Assembly: GCF_902825225.1 (NCBI RefSeq)
Contig: NZ_CADEAK010000002.1
Location: 1 to 64,000, forward strand
DNA from: Bartonella vinsonii subsp. berkhoffii ATCC 51672
GTDB lineage: Bacteria; Pseudomonadota; Alphaproteobacteria; Rhizobiales; Rhizobiaceae
DNA length: 64,000 bases
Reading direction: 5' to 3'
The notes beneath the pieces were generated by a model. The model was not told where the DNA came from. It saw nothing but the letters and a program-made list of their open reading frames with translations, and did not search any database. Positions 43,455 through 53,110 of this stretch are shown here, in pieces (the first letter of the stretch is position 1; the number at the start of each line of letters is the position of its first letter). The position numbers and the translations under genes were made by a program.

Positions 43455-44312
43455 ATGTTGAGATCGTTTTTTTCATTTGTACAACGTAAAGCTCTGTCCT
43501 TTCGTTCAGCACAAAAAATGATAATTCGTACGCTCAAAGCAAAAGAGAGACATGCCTCTCTTTATTTAAAATACGCAAAAGCTCTCCAATCTTATTCTCC
43601 CAAACAAGCCGCGATTTTTGCAGCCATGGGCATGCACGAGCTTGAGAACTATAAGGAGCTTTTTTGCCTTTCTTGTAATAATCGTGCACATAATCATTAT
43701 GCCAGCAATAATCATGCGCGAGCGGTAGGTTCATTCTGCAACCATCCAGCTCTTGTAGCAAGCAAGCCTGCCAGCACCTCCTCTCGCACAGCAGTAAAAA
43801 CACCAGTAGCAAACACAAATAAAGACACGCAAAAGCCATCGAAAAAACACAAGCAATTGCTTTTGACGTGGATTCAACCTGGTCTTGCAGGTTTAATGGA
43901 TGGTTCTGTTTCTACTCTTGCCCCCATTTTTGCTGCTGCTTTTGCAACGGGTGATACGCATCAAACCTTTTTGATAGGGCTATCAGCTTCAATTGGCGCG
44001 GGTCTTTCGATGGGATTTACAGAAGCAGCCCATGATGATGGAAAGTTATCCGGTCGTGGTTCTCCCTTTAAAAGAGGCCTTGCCAGTGGTATTATGACAA
44101 CGCTAGGGGGATTAGGCCATGCCCTTCCTTATTTGATCAACTCTTTTTACGTTGCAACAATCATTGCATTCATCATTGTTTTTTTCGAACTATGGGCTAT
44201 CGTCTGGATTCAAAACAGATTTATGTCGACCCCTTTTTGGCGTGCATCTTTACAGGTTATCATTGGCGGAGCGCTCGTTTTTGCCACGGGTATCTTTATT
44301 GGTAGTATTTAA
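43455..44312 (+). CDS. MbfA-like VIT1/CCC1-family iron transporter
   Basis: Rhizobial MbfA exports iron at the inner membrane and joins a ferritin-like N-terminal domain to a VIT1-type C-terminal domain. Here the C-terminal half is clear: WIQPGLAGLMDGSVSTLAPI FAAAFATGD..., then LSASIGAGLSMGFTEAAHDD, GLASGIMTTLGGLGHALPYL and two last membrane helices. The N-terminal half keeps ASLYLKYAKALQSYSPKQAA and MGMHELENYKELF but the ferritin iron ligands are mostly gone, and a Ser/Thr/Lys linker separates the halves. 285 residues against about 325 usual, so the ferritin domain may be reduced. A strong terminator follows. Confidence 0.83.
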   Translation: MLRSFFSFVQRKALSFRSAQKMIIRTLKAKERHASLYLKYAKALQSYSPKQAAIFAAMGMHELENYKELFCLSCNNRAHNHYASNNHARAVGSFCNHPALVASKPASTSSRTAVKTPVANTNKDTQKPSKKHKQLLLTWIQPGLAGLMDGSVSTLAPIFAAAFATGDTHQTFLIGLSASIGAGLSMGFTEAAHDDGKLSGRGSPFKRGLASGIMTTLGGLGHALPYLINSFYVATIIAFIIVFFELWAIVWIQNRFMSTPFWRASLQVIIGGALVFATGIFIGSI

Positions 44313-44344
44313 AAAGCATTATGGAAAATAAGCATTTACCATAT

Positions 44345-44398
44345 AAAACAAGCAGTGAAGACCATCACCCCATCGATAGGTCTTTCACTGCTTGTTTT
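44345..44398 (+). terminator. Terminator after the MbfA-like gene
   Basis: A 19-bp stem, AAAACAAGCAGTGAAGACC with GGTCTTTCACTGCTTGTTTT (one bulge), loop of 15 bases. Its presence argues against the 78-codon plus frame at 44321-44557. Confidence 0.9.
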
Positions 44399-44456
44399 AA
44401 AAAGATTCTTTTGTTAGAGCTCTGTTTGTTTTTTATATTTTGGAGATGCTTTGACC

Positions 44457-45017
44457 ATGCCTTCTACGCACCTGAACAACCACCAAGAGAGTCCTTTTTC
44501 ACCCAACCCATCTCCTCACCTTTCGCAAAAAGTGACTTTATCGGTCCAGCGCCTTGAACATGGACAAGGTTTAGAGCTTCCTCACTATGCTACAACCGGT
44601 TCTGCTGGTCTTGATCTCCGCGCAGCCTTTGGTGAAGGAGAAACCGTAGTCCTCGCACCGGGACAACGTGCCCTTATTCCAACGGGTCTGATCTTTCATC
44701 TTCAGCCAGGTTTTGAAGCACAAATACGACCACGCTCTGGTTTAGCCTTAAAGCATGGCATCACATGTTTAAACACACCAGGAACAATTGACAGCGATTA
44801 CCGTGGTGAGGTGAAAGTTCTTCTTATTAATTTGGGGCAAGAAGATTTTTCTATCGAGCGTGGTATGCGCATTGCGCAAACCATTATCGCACCGGTGATT
44901 CAAGTCAATGTTTGTGAAATTGAACCGGATGAAAACGAGAGCTCCCAAAACAATGCAGAAAACCAAGCTGCCAAAAGCAGAGGTGCTGGTGGTTTTGGTT
45001 CAACAGGGCAAATTTAA
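44457..45017 (+). CDS. dut: dUTP diphosphatase
   Basis: Hydrolyses dUTP to dUMP, keeping uracil out of DNA and feeding thymidylate synthesis. Trimeric dUTPase motifs in order: [10 protein letters not shown] (I), [11 protein letters not shown] (II), [20 protein letters not shown] (III), [10 protein letters not shown] (IV) and [11 protein letters not shown] (V). 186 residues from ATG 44457, with an N-terminal tail of about 25 polar residues and an insert ([20 protein letters not shown]) before motif V. A decayed partial copy lies downstream. Confidence 0.96.
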   Translation: MPSTHLNNHQESPFSPNPSPHLSQKVTLSVQRLEHGQGLELPHYATTGSAGLDLRAAFGEGETVVLAPGQRALIPTGLIFHLQPGFEAQIRPRSGLALKHGITCLNTPGTIDSDYRGEVKVLLINLGQEDFSIERGMRIAQTIIAPVIQVNVCEIEPDENESSQNNAENQAAKSRGAGGFGSTGQI

Positions 45018-45074
45018 ACAGCACTCAAGCAAAAAAAGAGAAATGCGCACCCTCACAGCAGCAGTGCGCCCTTA

Positions 45075-45430
45075 AGATCTGATTTTTCATCTTCAGTTCA
45101 AGGTTGAAAAACAAAGCAGAAATACACCCACGCTCTACAATCTTAAAGCACACCATCACCATGCTCCATACTCAAAACAATGGAGTGTAGTAAGCTGATT
45201 ATGAAGAAAAAGTCCTTCTCATCCATTTGAAGCAAGAAGATTTTTTTATTGAGCATGGCATGTGCATTGCATAAACAGTCATCGTATCGGTGATTCAGAT
45301 CAATGCCAGAAATTCAAGTCAATGTTTTTGTCATTGAACCGAATGGAAAAGAGAGCAGCCAAAGCAATGTAGAAAACCAAGGTTCCAACAGATCGAGAAG
45401 CCAAAAACGAGAAAAAGGTGGTTTTTGTAC
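45075..45430 (+). pseudogene. Decayed partial copy of dut
   Basis: Matches parts of dut from motif II onward: TTTCATCTTCAG, AAGCAAGAAGATTTTT, ATTGAGC-TGGCATG-GCATTGC, ATTCAAGTCAATGTTTTTGT and GAGAGCAGCCAAA-CAATG. Many stops. Another local partial duplication beside an intact gene. Confidence 0.85.
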
Positions 45431-45477
45431 ACAAAAAAGACTGAAAGAGAAAGAAGCGGCAAAGCTCTATGGACATC

Positions 45478-46059
45478 TCATTCTTCTACAGGAGAAAAAG
45501 ATTCCATCACAGAATGATTGGTGTTTACCACATCGCTCGTTACCACCGCACGCGCACCTTCTGTAACCTTCACTCCACCCGCATTGATAGCCCCCATACC
45601 TCCCTCACTTGTTGCTCCCTTTGCAGCAACATTGGAAGATTTTTGCAACCCCATAAGACCCACTTTAGTATATCCAGCCATCCGTATTTGATTAAGCAAA
45701 TCCACGACAGCGCCATAATCGATTTCGTTATCGGCTTTGATCAAAATTTTTGTCTCTCGATTTTGCTCTGTTGCCTTTAGCAAAGCTTCGACAAATGCTG
45801 TTTGACCAATAAGATTCTCACCAACATAAAGCGAACGATCTTTTTGCAAAGTCACATAAAGAGGCTCATCAGGTTGAACCGCAGAGGGTGCTTGGGTGAT
45901 AGAAGGAAGTTGAACCGGAATAACAGATGTTGCCAAAGGTGCTGCAACCATAAAAACAATAAGCAACACCAGAACAACATCAATAAAAGGGGTTACATTG
46001 ATCTCATTGTGCAACCCACTGTCATCACTTTCCCAATTATCCTGAAAGTCTGCTTTCAT
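45478..46059 (-). CDS. exbD: TonB-system energiser ExbD
   Basis: With ExbB it uses proton flow to power TonB-dependent uptake, including heme. N-terminal membrane segment with the key Asp: [20 protein letters not shown]; periplasmic domain with [20 protein letters not shown] and [11 protein letters not shown]. 193 residues, about 45 more than usual, because of a C-terminal tail of Gly/Ala/Ser/Val ([14 protein letters not shown]...). Start overlaps the exbB stop as ATGA. Confidence 0.92.
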   Translation of the reverse strand: MKADFQDNWESDDSGLHNEINVTPFIDVVLVLLIVFMVAAPLATSVIPVQLPSITQAPSAVQPDEPLYVTLQKDRSLYVGENLIGQTAFVEALLKATEQNRETKILIKADNEIDYGAVVDLLNQIRMAGYTKVGLMGLQKSSNVAAKGATSEGGMGAINAGGVKVTEGARAVVTSDVVNTNHSVMESFSPVEE

Positions 46060-46916
46060 TTTTTATGACTTTTCTGTTGACGGTGTCTATCAAGTTCACG
46101 GCTTAAGAGCCTTTCAATCGCCGCAGCAATATCGCCCAAATCATTGCGATAACCACTCAGAGCACGCATAAGGCTATTATACATCACAACAGCGGGAATA
46201 GCCACAAACAACCCGATGGCTGTTGCAAGCAAAGCTTCAGCAATTCCAGGAGCAACCACATCAAGCCGCGTGGTTTGAGATTGGGCTATACCAATAAAAG
46301 AATTCATAATTCCCCAAACGGTAGCAAAGAGACCAACAAAAGGAGCAATAGCACCAATGGTTGCCAGAACAGCACTCCCACATGCCACACGGCGCGTAGC
46401 AGCCAGCAAGCAGCGTGACAAAAGCGAATGCACCCTCTCCTTTACGCCCTCATTCATATCAATATCGCCCCCCCCCTCATCATACCGATCAATCTCCTCA
46501 AAGAAGAGGAGTCCTTCATGGGCAACGGCGGGTGTTTCCTGTCTTGCACCAGTTCTTTCACCCTCCCCTTCAGAGCCCATAAAACGCACCTGCTGTGTAG
46601 AAAGATAGACTTCTTGTAAAACCTGCTTAAGGAAGAACACACCAGCTCCTTTGCTTTCTTTTAAGCTAGCAGCCAAACGCGTGAGAGTCTGCGCATGAAG
46701 AGCCAAATGAAGTTCTTGCCGCACTCTTCGTTTTGCCAAAGTAATCTCAATGATTTTGACAAAAGCAATTGTCCAAGAAGCAAGAGAAGCCAACAACAAA
46801 AGAACGATAACGGATTTTACAACAAAATCAGCCGCCATAAACATAGAAAAAGGAGAAAGATCATGCGCTGTAAATACAGCAGACGTGCTTTCTAAGGGTA
46901 CTGTCTTAGATTCCAT
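46056..46916 (-). CDS. exbB: TonB-system energiser ExbB
   Basis: Three membrane segments; the MotA/TolQ/ExbB signature spans [20 protein letters not shown] and [27 protein letters not shown]. 286 residues, with an insert of about 50 residues ([40 protein letters not shown]) in the cytoplasmic loop. Separate from the tolQR pair of this window, so both energising systems are present. A 16-bp palindrome at 47043-47058 is a candidate iron-regulated operator. Confidence 0.93.
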   Translation of the reverse strand: MESKTVPLESTSAVFTAHDLSPFSMFMAADFVVKSVIVLLLLASLASWTIAFVKIIEITLAKRRVRQELHLALHAQTLTRLAASLKESKGAGVFFLKQVLQEVYLSTQQVRFMGSEGEGERTGARQETPAVAHEGLLFFEEIDRYDEGGGDIDMNEGVKERVHSLLSRCLLAATRRVACGSAVLATIGAIAPFVGLFATVWGIMNSFIGIAQSQTTRLDVVAPGIAEALLATAIGLFVAIPAVVMYNSLMRALSGYRNDLGDIAAAIERLLSRELDRHRQQKSHKK

Positions 46917-47042
46917 TTCTGTCTCACACCGTTATAGACTTCACTCGTGTCTTAAAGCTGTGTCATCAAACTCAGCAGCATTACCCTTCCACAATGCCAC
47001 GTGCCTCTATAACATCACTTCGTGTTTAGTCTAAAAAATAAA

Positions 47043-47058
47043 ACTTGATAAATCAAGT
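47043..47058. promoter_or_regulatory. 16-bp palindrome upstream of exbBD
   Basis: ACTTGAT-AA-ATCAAGT, a perfect palindrome about 130 bp before the exbB start in an AT-rich, promoter-like stretch. exbBD is iron-controlled in relatives (RirA, Irr or Fur), but the match to a known box is not established. Confidence 0.45.
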
Positions 47059-47527
47059 ATAGTTTTATTTCAAAAAACCTCTCTTTCAAGAGGAATATTT
47101 CAAGAAATTTTTCTCCACACGAATAAGAATAAATTTATGGGAAAAATACGTTTATTGTCCACAATGACTTAACGAACAAACCACCCTCATCAAAGCGTAA
47201 ACAACAAGAGAGAGGTGAAAACGCATCGGGGGATCTCTCCTCCATAACCGTAAAGCAGTACTGAAGAAACTTTTCTAGACTTTTTCCCAAGGGGTTTCAC
47301 AACCCCTCACATCACAACCCTTCATATCATCCCCCCCCCTCACAGGCAAAACAGGCCTTAAAGGCAAATAAAGACTTATGGCTTCAAAATATTTTTAAAT
47401 TGAAAAAGAGAGGGAACTAAAAAAACCGTTTGGCGTTACAAAAGCAGTGAAAATTTTACTCCAATGCAAAGAGTCCCCATGAACAGACATACGGAACAAG
47501 GATGAATCAAGAAAGGGAAATAACATC
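47059..47527. other. Intergenic region
   Basis: No gene supported. GGGGTTTCACAACCCC at about 47290-47305 is a hairpin of unknown use. Confidence 0.45.
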
Positions 47528-47854
47528 ATGGCAAACAATAAAACAACGGAGAATCGTAAAATGACAGCAAAAAAAGATCCACAAAGACAATTTGATAAGT
47601 TACACAATGACGTTTCAGAAGTCACTTCAACACTAGCAGATCTTGGTGCAAGCAAATTAAACAAAGCCAAAAATAAAGCCGAAGAACTGTATAAGACAGC
47701 AAAGGATAGCAGTGGAGATATTCTCTCTCAAGCAAAAGACAAAATCGGCGATCTTGAACAAAACATGAATCAATATGTTCGTAAAAATCCGAATAAAAGC
47801 GTTTTGTTTGCAGCGGGTATTGGTTTTATTCTTTCTCAATTATTGCGTCGTTAA
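47528..47854 (+). CDS. DUF883/ElaB-YqjD-type membrane-anchored protein
   Basis: Ribosome-associated inner-membrane proteins of this family (YqjD, ElaB) are linked to stationary phase in E. coli. Long amphipathic helix with KNKAEELYKTAKDSSGDILS and QAKDKIGDLEQNMNQYVRKN, then the family-typical PNKSVLFAAGIGFILSQLLR anchor. 108 residues from ATG 47528 or 97 from ATG 47561, which has GGAG nine bases upstream. Three bases before the next gene: one operon. Confidence 0.85.
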   Translation: MANNKTTENRKMTAKKDPQRQFDKLHNDVSEVTSTLADLGASKLNKAKNKAEELYKTAKDSSGDILSQAKDKIGDLEQNMNQYVRKNPNKSVLFAAGIGFILSQLLRR

Positions 47855-47857
47855 GCA

Positions 47858-48301
47858 ATGCATAAGTTTATCGCTCCCCTTTTAAACCATCTTGTCGGTG
47901 GAGGGCTCAAAAACACCGTCAAGCAAGTACGCCTTCAAGCAATTTGCTGTGGTATTATCGGCATTTCCTTGTTCATGTCGTTACTTTTTTTATGTATGAT
48001 GGGTTTTATTGCATTATGTTGGATTATGAATCCCTTTGCAGCAGCCACCACAATGTTTTTTATTTGGCTTGTTCTTGCCGGCTTAGGATTTGTTATTGTC
48101 CGCATTCTTAAGACTTCTCAACGCTACAATGAACAAAAGAAGTCAGAAGAACAACGTCATGAACTTATGACAGAAGCAACTCTTTCCAGCATTGCGCTTT
48201 TAAGCCGGAATCTTCCCTTTGCCAAATTGAGCGTTCCAGTTCTTGGGCTTGCAACCTATTTTCTGTGGAAAAAAGACAAAAAAGACCGCCTTTCAGATTA
48301 A
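47858..48301 (+). CDS. YqjE/phage-holin-superfamily membrane protein
   Basis: 147 residues with two central membrane hairpins (ICCGIIGISLFMSLLFLCMM, AATTMFFIWLVLAGLGFVIV) and a basic C terminus (FLWKKDKKDR). Proteins of this type follow DUF883 genes in many alphaproteobacteria; here the pair is translationally close. Not a phage gene in this setting. Terminator follows. Confidence 0.82.
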   Translation: MHKFIAPLLNHLVGGGLKNTVKQVRLQAICCGIIGISLFMSLLFLCMMGFIALCWIMNPFAAATTMFFIWLVLAGLGFVIVRILKTSQRYNEQKKSEEQRHELMTEATLSSIALLSRNLPFAKLSVPVLGLATYFLWKKDKKDRLSD

Positions 48302-48332
48302 GATATGCAATTGTGCACTCCTACCCTCCCCC

Positions 48333-48362
48333 GGTGTTTTCCCTCAATTGAGAGAAAACACC
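48333..48362 (+). terminator. Terminator after the DUF883/holin-like pair
   Basis: GGTGTTTTC...GAAAACACC with the inner CTCAATTGAG palindrome, then ATTTTTGTTT. Confidence 0.88.
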
Positions 48363-49003
48363 ATTTTTGTTTCCCATTCACTTCTCTCTCTTCACAAAGT
48401 AAAAGCAGCATTCGTTCTTAAGGGGGAACATTCTCACAGCCGAAGAATAAACAACCAAACCACATCATTTTACACTTTTATTATAATAAACATGATAAAA
48501 TAATCAGAATATTCGATAAGAGGAGCAGCAAGGGGTCTAAGAGCAAATCTCAAAGATTATTGCGTAAACGATCAAAGAGCATCTGCAGCTTTCAACAAAG
48601 ATGACACGCATCAACAACCAAGCTTCTCGTACATCCTTTTGAAAGCACATCTGATCAATATCATGAGGATTAAAAATCCACCCTCTCCATCACGAGAATC
48701 TCAAAAACTGTCTGCCCCTCCCCTTCAGACATTGTATTCCTCAAGTATCGTATCCTTCAGGCATAGTGCAAGAAGCTCTGTTTCAAGAGCCTCTCTTCAA
48801 CAAGGTATCAGCAAATGTGCAAAATCCTCTTTTTTAAGAGTATGCTTTCTTCTCAAACACACGCCATCTCTTTTTCTTGCTTTCTTTTCTATTGATTGCC
48901 TTCAGACACAACAAATCCCCAGCCCGCTTTTAAAAAAAAAGCATCAGCCATGCTCTTTTACCAAAAATATTTCTTCATGACTCAACAGATTTTATAAAAG
49001 GAT
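48363..49003. other. Intergenic region before the glmM 3' end
   Basis: Both flanking genes end here (convergent). The 113-codon plus frame 48639-48980 has no ribosome binding site and no motif. Nothing else seen. Confidence 0.5.
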
Positions 49004-50383
49004 TCAGACTTCCTCAGCGGCAGAATCGCCCTTTGAAAAGCTATCATGATGTGTAATCACATCCATCAATTCTGTCACAACAGTGTTGAGAGTTTCTCGT
49101 TCATCACCTTCAGCCATAATGCGGATAACCGGCTCGGTTCCAGAAGCACGAATAACCAATCGTGCCTCTTTTCCCAAACGTTGTGTTGCTTGATCAATTG
49201 CCGTTTTAACCGGATTTTTTTTCAAAAGATTTTTATTTTTAACCCTGACATTTTTCAAAATTTGCGGTACTGGCTCAAATCGCTTACAGAGGAGACTCAT
49301 AGGGGTTTGACTTTCTCGCATACAGGCTAAGATCTGCAAAGCAGCCACCAGCCCATCACCCGTTGTACCAAAATCACTAAGCACAATATGCCCAGAAGCT
49401 TCACCACCGACATTATATCCCTTTTGGCGCATTGCTTCGACCACATAGCGATCTCCCACATTTGTCCGAACAAGCTCCAAGCCTTTATTGTTTAAGAAAC
49501 GCTCGAGTCCAAGATTTGACATAATGGTTGTAACAACACCGTTATGCTGTAACCGTCCCGTTTTATGCCAATGTTCAGCAATCACAGCAATCAACTGATC
49601 TCCATCAATGGTTTGTGCTTTTTCATCAACAAAGAGCACACGATCACCATCCCCATCGAGAGCAATCCCCACATCCGCACGCACTTCATGAACTTTTTGT
49701 TTTAAAGAAGCCAAATCGGTTGAACCACATTTTTGGTTAATATTGGTTCCATTTGGAGTATCATGAATAGCAAAAACCTCTGCTCCCAATTCCCACAAAG
49801 CCCGTGGAGCAGCTTTATAAGCAGCCCCATTGGCGCAATCGACCACGATACGCACAGCATCCAGCCGAACATCGCGTGGCAAAGTTCGTTTTGCATATTC
49901 GATATAACGATAAATATCACCCTCGACGCGTTTTGCATAGCCAATTTCGGCAGAGCTTGCTAAGGATTTTGAGAGATCAGTATCGATCAATTGCTCAATT
50001 TTTGCTTCCATATCATCAGAAAGCTTAAAACCATCAGGACCAAAAAGTTTAATTCCATTATCATAGAAGGGATTATGAGAAGCAGAAATCATCACGCCAA
50101 GATCAGCGCGCAACGAGCGACAAAGCATAGAAACAGCAGGTGTTGGCACAGGTCCCAACAAGAAAGCCTCCATACCAGCAGCGGTAAATCCTGAAACCAA
50201 AGCATTTTCCAACATATAACCAGATAATCTTGTATCCTTTCCAATCACCACACGACGCGACTGGCGTTGTGAGCGAAATAATACGCCCACAGCCATCCCC
50301 ACTTTCATAGCAAAATCTGGTGTCATGGGAAAAGAATTGGCTTTCCCTCGAATGCCATCAGTACCAAAATATTTTTGTGCCAT
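49004..50383 (-). CDS. glmM: Phosphoglucosamine mutase
   Basis: Interconverts glucosamine-6-P and glucosamine-1-P, feeding UDP-GlcNAc for peptidoglycan and lipid A. Starts [16 protein letters not shown]; catalytic phosphoserine in [18 protein letters not shown]; metal loop [11 protein letters not shown]; sugar-binding GEASGHIV; phosphate-binding [12 protein letters not shown]. 459 residues, about ten more than usual at the C terminus ([15 protein letters not shown]). Last gene of the pal-cpoB-tilS-ftsH-glmM order. Confidence 0.97.
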   Translation of the reverse strand: MAQKYFGTDGIRGKANSFPMTPDFAMKVGMAVGVLFRSQRQSRRVVIGKDTRLSGYMLENALVSGFTAAGMEAFLLGPVPTPAVSMLCRSLRADLGVMISASHNPFYDNGIKLFGPDGFKLSDDMEAKIEQLIDTDLSKSLASSAEIGYAKRVEGDIYRYIEYAKRTLPRDVRLDAVRIVVDCANGAAYKAAPRALWELGAEVFAIHDTPNGTNINQKCGSTDLASLKQKVHEVRADVGIALDGDGDRVLFVDEKAQTIDGDQLIAVIAEHWHKTGRLQHNGVVTTIMSNLGLERFLNNKGLELVRTNVGDRYVVEAMRQKGYNVGGEASGHIVLSDFGTTGDGLVAALQILACMRESQTPMSLLCKRFEPVPQILKNVRVKNKNLLKKNPVKTAIDQATQRLGKEARLVIRASGTEPVIRIMAEGDERETLNTVVTELMDVITHHDSFSKGDSAAEEV

Positions 50384-50817
50384 CCCTCTTTCCTTTACAC
50401 TCTTGTTTTCTTGCAGTTAGAACAGAGTAGAAACTCTTAATACAGCGCAATCACTCCTGTCGATCACTTACAGACTTTCAGAAAATCAAAACACACGACT
50501 ATATCCACTCCCCAGAAAAAATTTTTGATTCCACCAACAACCACGCAATTATGCTTTCACATCCCATACATGAAGCGATATTATCCTCTTACAGGCCTTA
50601 TCTAAACGAACCCTTTAAACAAAATGAAAAAGTGCTTTTTCAAAAGACCATCCTAAAAACAATCCCTCTCCCAAACACCCCTATCCTCACACACCGCAAG
50701 CTCACCAACCATCAACGCCTCCATTTCCGTATCCTCCCCAATATTGTTGTGAAGGCGCAAGCATTGCTTACGCCTTTTCAAAGAATTTTTTCAGATTTTT
50801 TCCCAAAACATGACCAC
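50384..50817. other. Spacer between ftsH and glmM
   Basis: No gene supported; contains the glmM promoter region near 50400-50460. The 104-codon plus frame 50551-50865 runs into the antisense of ftsH and is rejected. Confidence 0.5.
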
Positions 50818-52992
50818 TCAAGCGTCGTTAGAAGGCACTCCTTTATCACGTCTCATAGCACTTGATTTTTTATCAGTGCTTTCTTTACCTTTAGAGTGAT
50901 TGACTGCTTTTGTGGAATTTTTTGCGCTTTGTGTTTTTTTCACAACGCCCTGAGATTGGGCTTTTTTCAACGCAGCATCCTGAGATTGCTCTTCACTGGA
51001 TTTTGTTGTTGCCTTTCCAACTTTTTCCTCTGCTTTTCCCATCTCTCCCTTATCGGCATTCATTTTACGAACATCATCAGCGTCTGTTTTATCCGCCATT
51101 GTTTTAGGAGATTTCGTCTTCATTGCTCCAGTTTTCGGAACAGAAGATGTGCGAGGAGCAGTAGTCTCATCTTTCTGTGTCCGTGAAGGAGGCTTTCCTG
51201 CGATAACTTCGCTAATTTCAGCGCCCGTTAAAGTCTCATATTCCAACAAGCCTTGAGCAAGGGCAAACCATTGTTTCTTTTTTTCTTTCAGAATTCTTGT
51301 AGCACTTTTATAAGCATCATCAATAAGCTTACGCACTTCCATATCGATCATGCGTGCTGTTTCTTCAGAGACATTTTGTGTCCGTGCAACAGAATGTCCT
51401 AAAAAGACTTCATCCTGATTATCACCATAGGCAACATTTCCAAGGAGATCAGAAAAGCCCCACCGTGTAATCATCGCGCGTGCTAACTTTGTCGCTTGTT
51501 CAATATCAGAAGAAGCACCAGAAGTGATATTGTCCTTTCCGAATTTCAATTCCTCTGCCACACGCCCACCCATCATAATAGCCAGACGAGAAATCATCCA
51601 CCGATAACTCATGGAATAGCGATCCCCTTCAGGCAATTGCATCACCATTCCCAGCGCTCGTCCCCTTGGCACGATTGTTGCCTTATGGACAGGATCAGCA
51701 ACAGGCACATTGAGTGCTACGATAGCATGTCCTGCTTCGTGATAAGCGGTAAGTTCTTTTTCTTCTTGTGTCATAGCGGTTGAACGACGTTCAGCGCCCA
51801 TCATCACCTTATCTTTGGCATCTTCAAACTCTTGCATTGTTACGACTCTTTTATTGCGGCTAGCAGCCATAAGAGCAGCTTCATTAACAAGATTCATCAA
51901 ATCAGCCCCAGAAAATCCTGGTGTCCCCCTTGCAAGCACTTTCAGATCAACATTAGGAGCTAAAGGAACATTGCGCACATGGACTTTTAAGATTTGCTCA
52001 CGCCCAGAAACATCAGGGTTTGGCACGACAACTTGTCGATCAAACCGCCCAGGTCTTAACAAAGCAGGGTCGAGCACATCAGGACGGTTTGTTGCAGCAA
52101 TGAGAATAATACTTTCATTGGGTTCAAAACCATCCATTTCAACCAGCAACTGGTTTAAAGTTTGCTCACGTTCATCATTTCCCCCGCCAAGTCCAGCACC
52201 ACGATGACGTCCAACAGCGTCGATTTCGTCGATAAAGATAATGCAAGGTGCATTTTTTTTCGCCTGTTCAAACATATCGCGCACACGGCTAGCGCCCACA
52301 CCAACAAACATTTCGACAAAGTCCGATCCTGAAATGGTAAAGAACGGCACATTGGCTTCCCCCGCCACCGAGCGTGCAAGCAAGGTTTTTCCCGTTCCTG
52401 GAGGACCAACAAGCAAAACACCTCTCGGGATACGCCCTCCTAGGCGTTGAAATTTTTGGGGTTCACGTAAAAATTCGACAATTTCCTGTAAATCTTGCTT
52501 TGCTTCTTCAACACCAGCCACATCTTGAAAAGTCACACGCCCTTGTGCTTCACTAAGCAATTTTGCTTTTGATTTGCCAAATCCCATAGCGCCGCGTGAT
52601 CCATTTTGCATTTGTCGCATAAAAAAGACCCACGCTCCAACGATAATAAATACAGGCAACAAGGAAAAGAGAAGATTGAGGAAAATACTATTGCCAGAGC
52701 TTTCGGGAATAGCTTTGACATTGACATTTCTGTTTTCCAATTTTTCTATCAAACCTGGATCTCGAGGAGCATAGGTTGAAACAACCCTGTGTTCAATGGT
52801 TTGCCCTGTTAACTTTTGCCCTTGAATAGTCACAGATTTCAGCTCATTATTCTCAACTTTTCGCAAAAATTCAGAATAGGAGACCTCTCCTCCTCCAGAG
52901 CGTTGGCTATCTCCATTAAAGAGAGAAAACGACACAATCAAAATTAAGGCAATAACTCCCCAAATGAGGAGAGAGCGGTAATTGGAATTCAT
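50818..52992 (-). CDS. ftsH: ATP-dependent zinc metalloprotease FtsH
   Basis: Membrane AAA+ protease that degrades regulators and damaged membrane proteins. Two N-terminal membrane segments around a periplasmic domain; Walker A GPPGTGKT, Walker [12 protein letters not shown], second region of homology [19 protein letters not shown], zinc site HEAGH. 724 residues against about 645 usual: the C-terminal 85-90 residues are a Lys/Ala/Ser/Asp-rich tail ([20 protein letters not shown]...) with no structure, another low-complexity growth in this genome. Confidence 0.97.
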   Translation of the reverse strand: MNSNYRSLLIWGVIALILIVSFSLFNGDSQRSGGGEVSYSEFLRKVENNELKSVTIQGQKLTGQTIEHRVVSTYAPRDPGLIEKLENRNVNVKAIPESSGNSIFLNLLFSLLPVFIIVGAWVFFMRQMQNGSRGAMGFGKSKAKLLSEAQGRVTFQDVAGVEEAKQDLQEIVEFLREPQKFQRLGGRIPRGVLLVGPPGTGKTLLARSVAGEANVPFFTISGSDFVEMFVGVGASRVRDMFEQAKKNAPCIIFIDEIDAVGRHRGAGLGGGNDEREQTLNQLLVEMDGFEPNESIILIAATNRPDVLDPALLRPGRFDRQVVVPNPDVSGREQILKVHVRNVPLAPNVDLKVLARGTPGFSGADLMNLVNEAALMAASRNKRVVTMQEFEDAKDKVMMGAERRSTAMTQEEKELTAYHEAGHAIVALNVPVADPVHKATIVPRGRALGMVMQLPEGDRYSMSYRWMISRLAIMMGGRVAEELKFGKDNITSGASSDIEQATKLARAMITRWGFSDLLGNVAYGDNQDEVFLGHSVARTQNVSEETARMIDMEVRKLIDDAYKSATRILKEKKKQWFALAQGLLEYETLTGAEISEVIAGKPPSRTQKDETTAPRTSSVPKTGAMKTKSPKTMADKTDADDVRKMNADKGEMGKAEEKVGKATTKSSEEQSQDAALKKAQSQGVVKKTQSAKNSTKAVNHSKGKESTDKKSSAMRRDKGVPSNDA

Positions 52993-53110
52993 ATTCGGCC
53001 CACACTTTTAATCAAATCTAGATTTTTAATAGTTCCCCTTAACATATAACCTTGTCTGTCCCTTGCCAAGGGATGAGAGAATGTTTATTGTCTTTTAGGG
53101 CAATTTTTCT

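Noticed and set aside
44321-44557. 78-codon plus frame between the MbfA-like gene and dut
   Set aside because: It runs through the strong terminator at 44345-44398 and overlaps the dut start in another frame.
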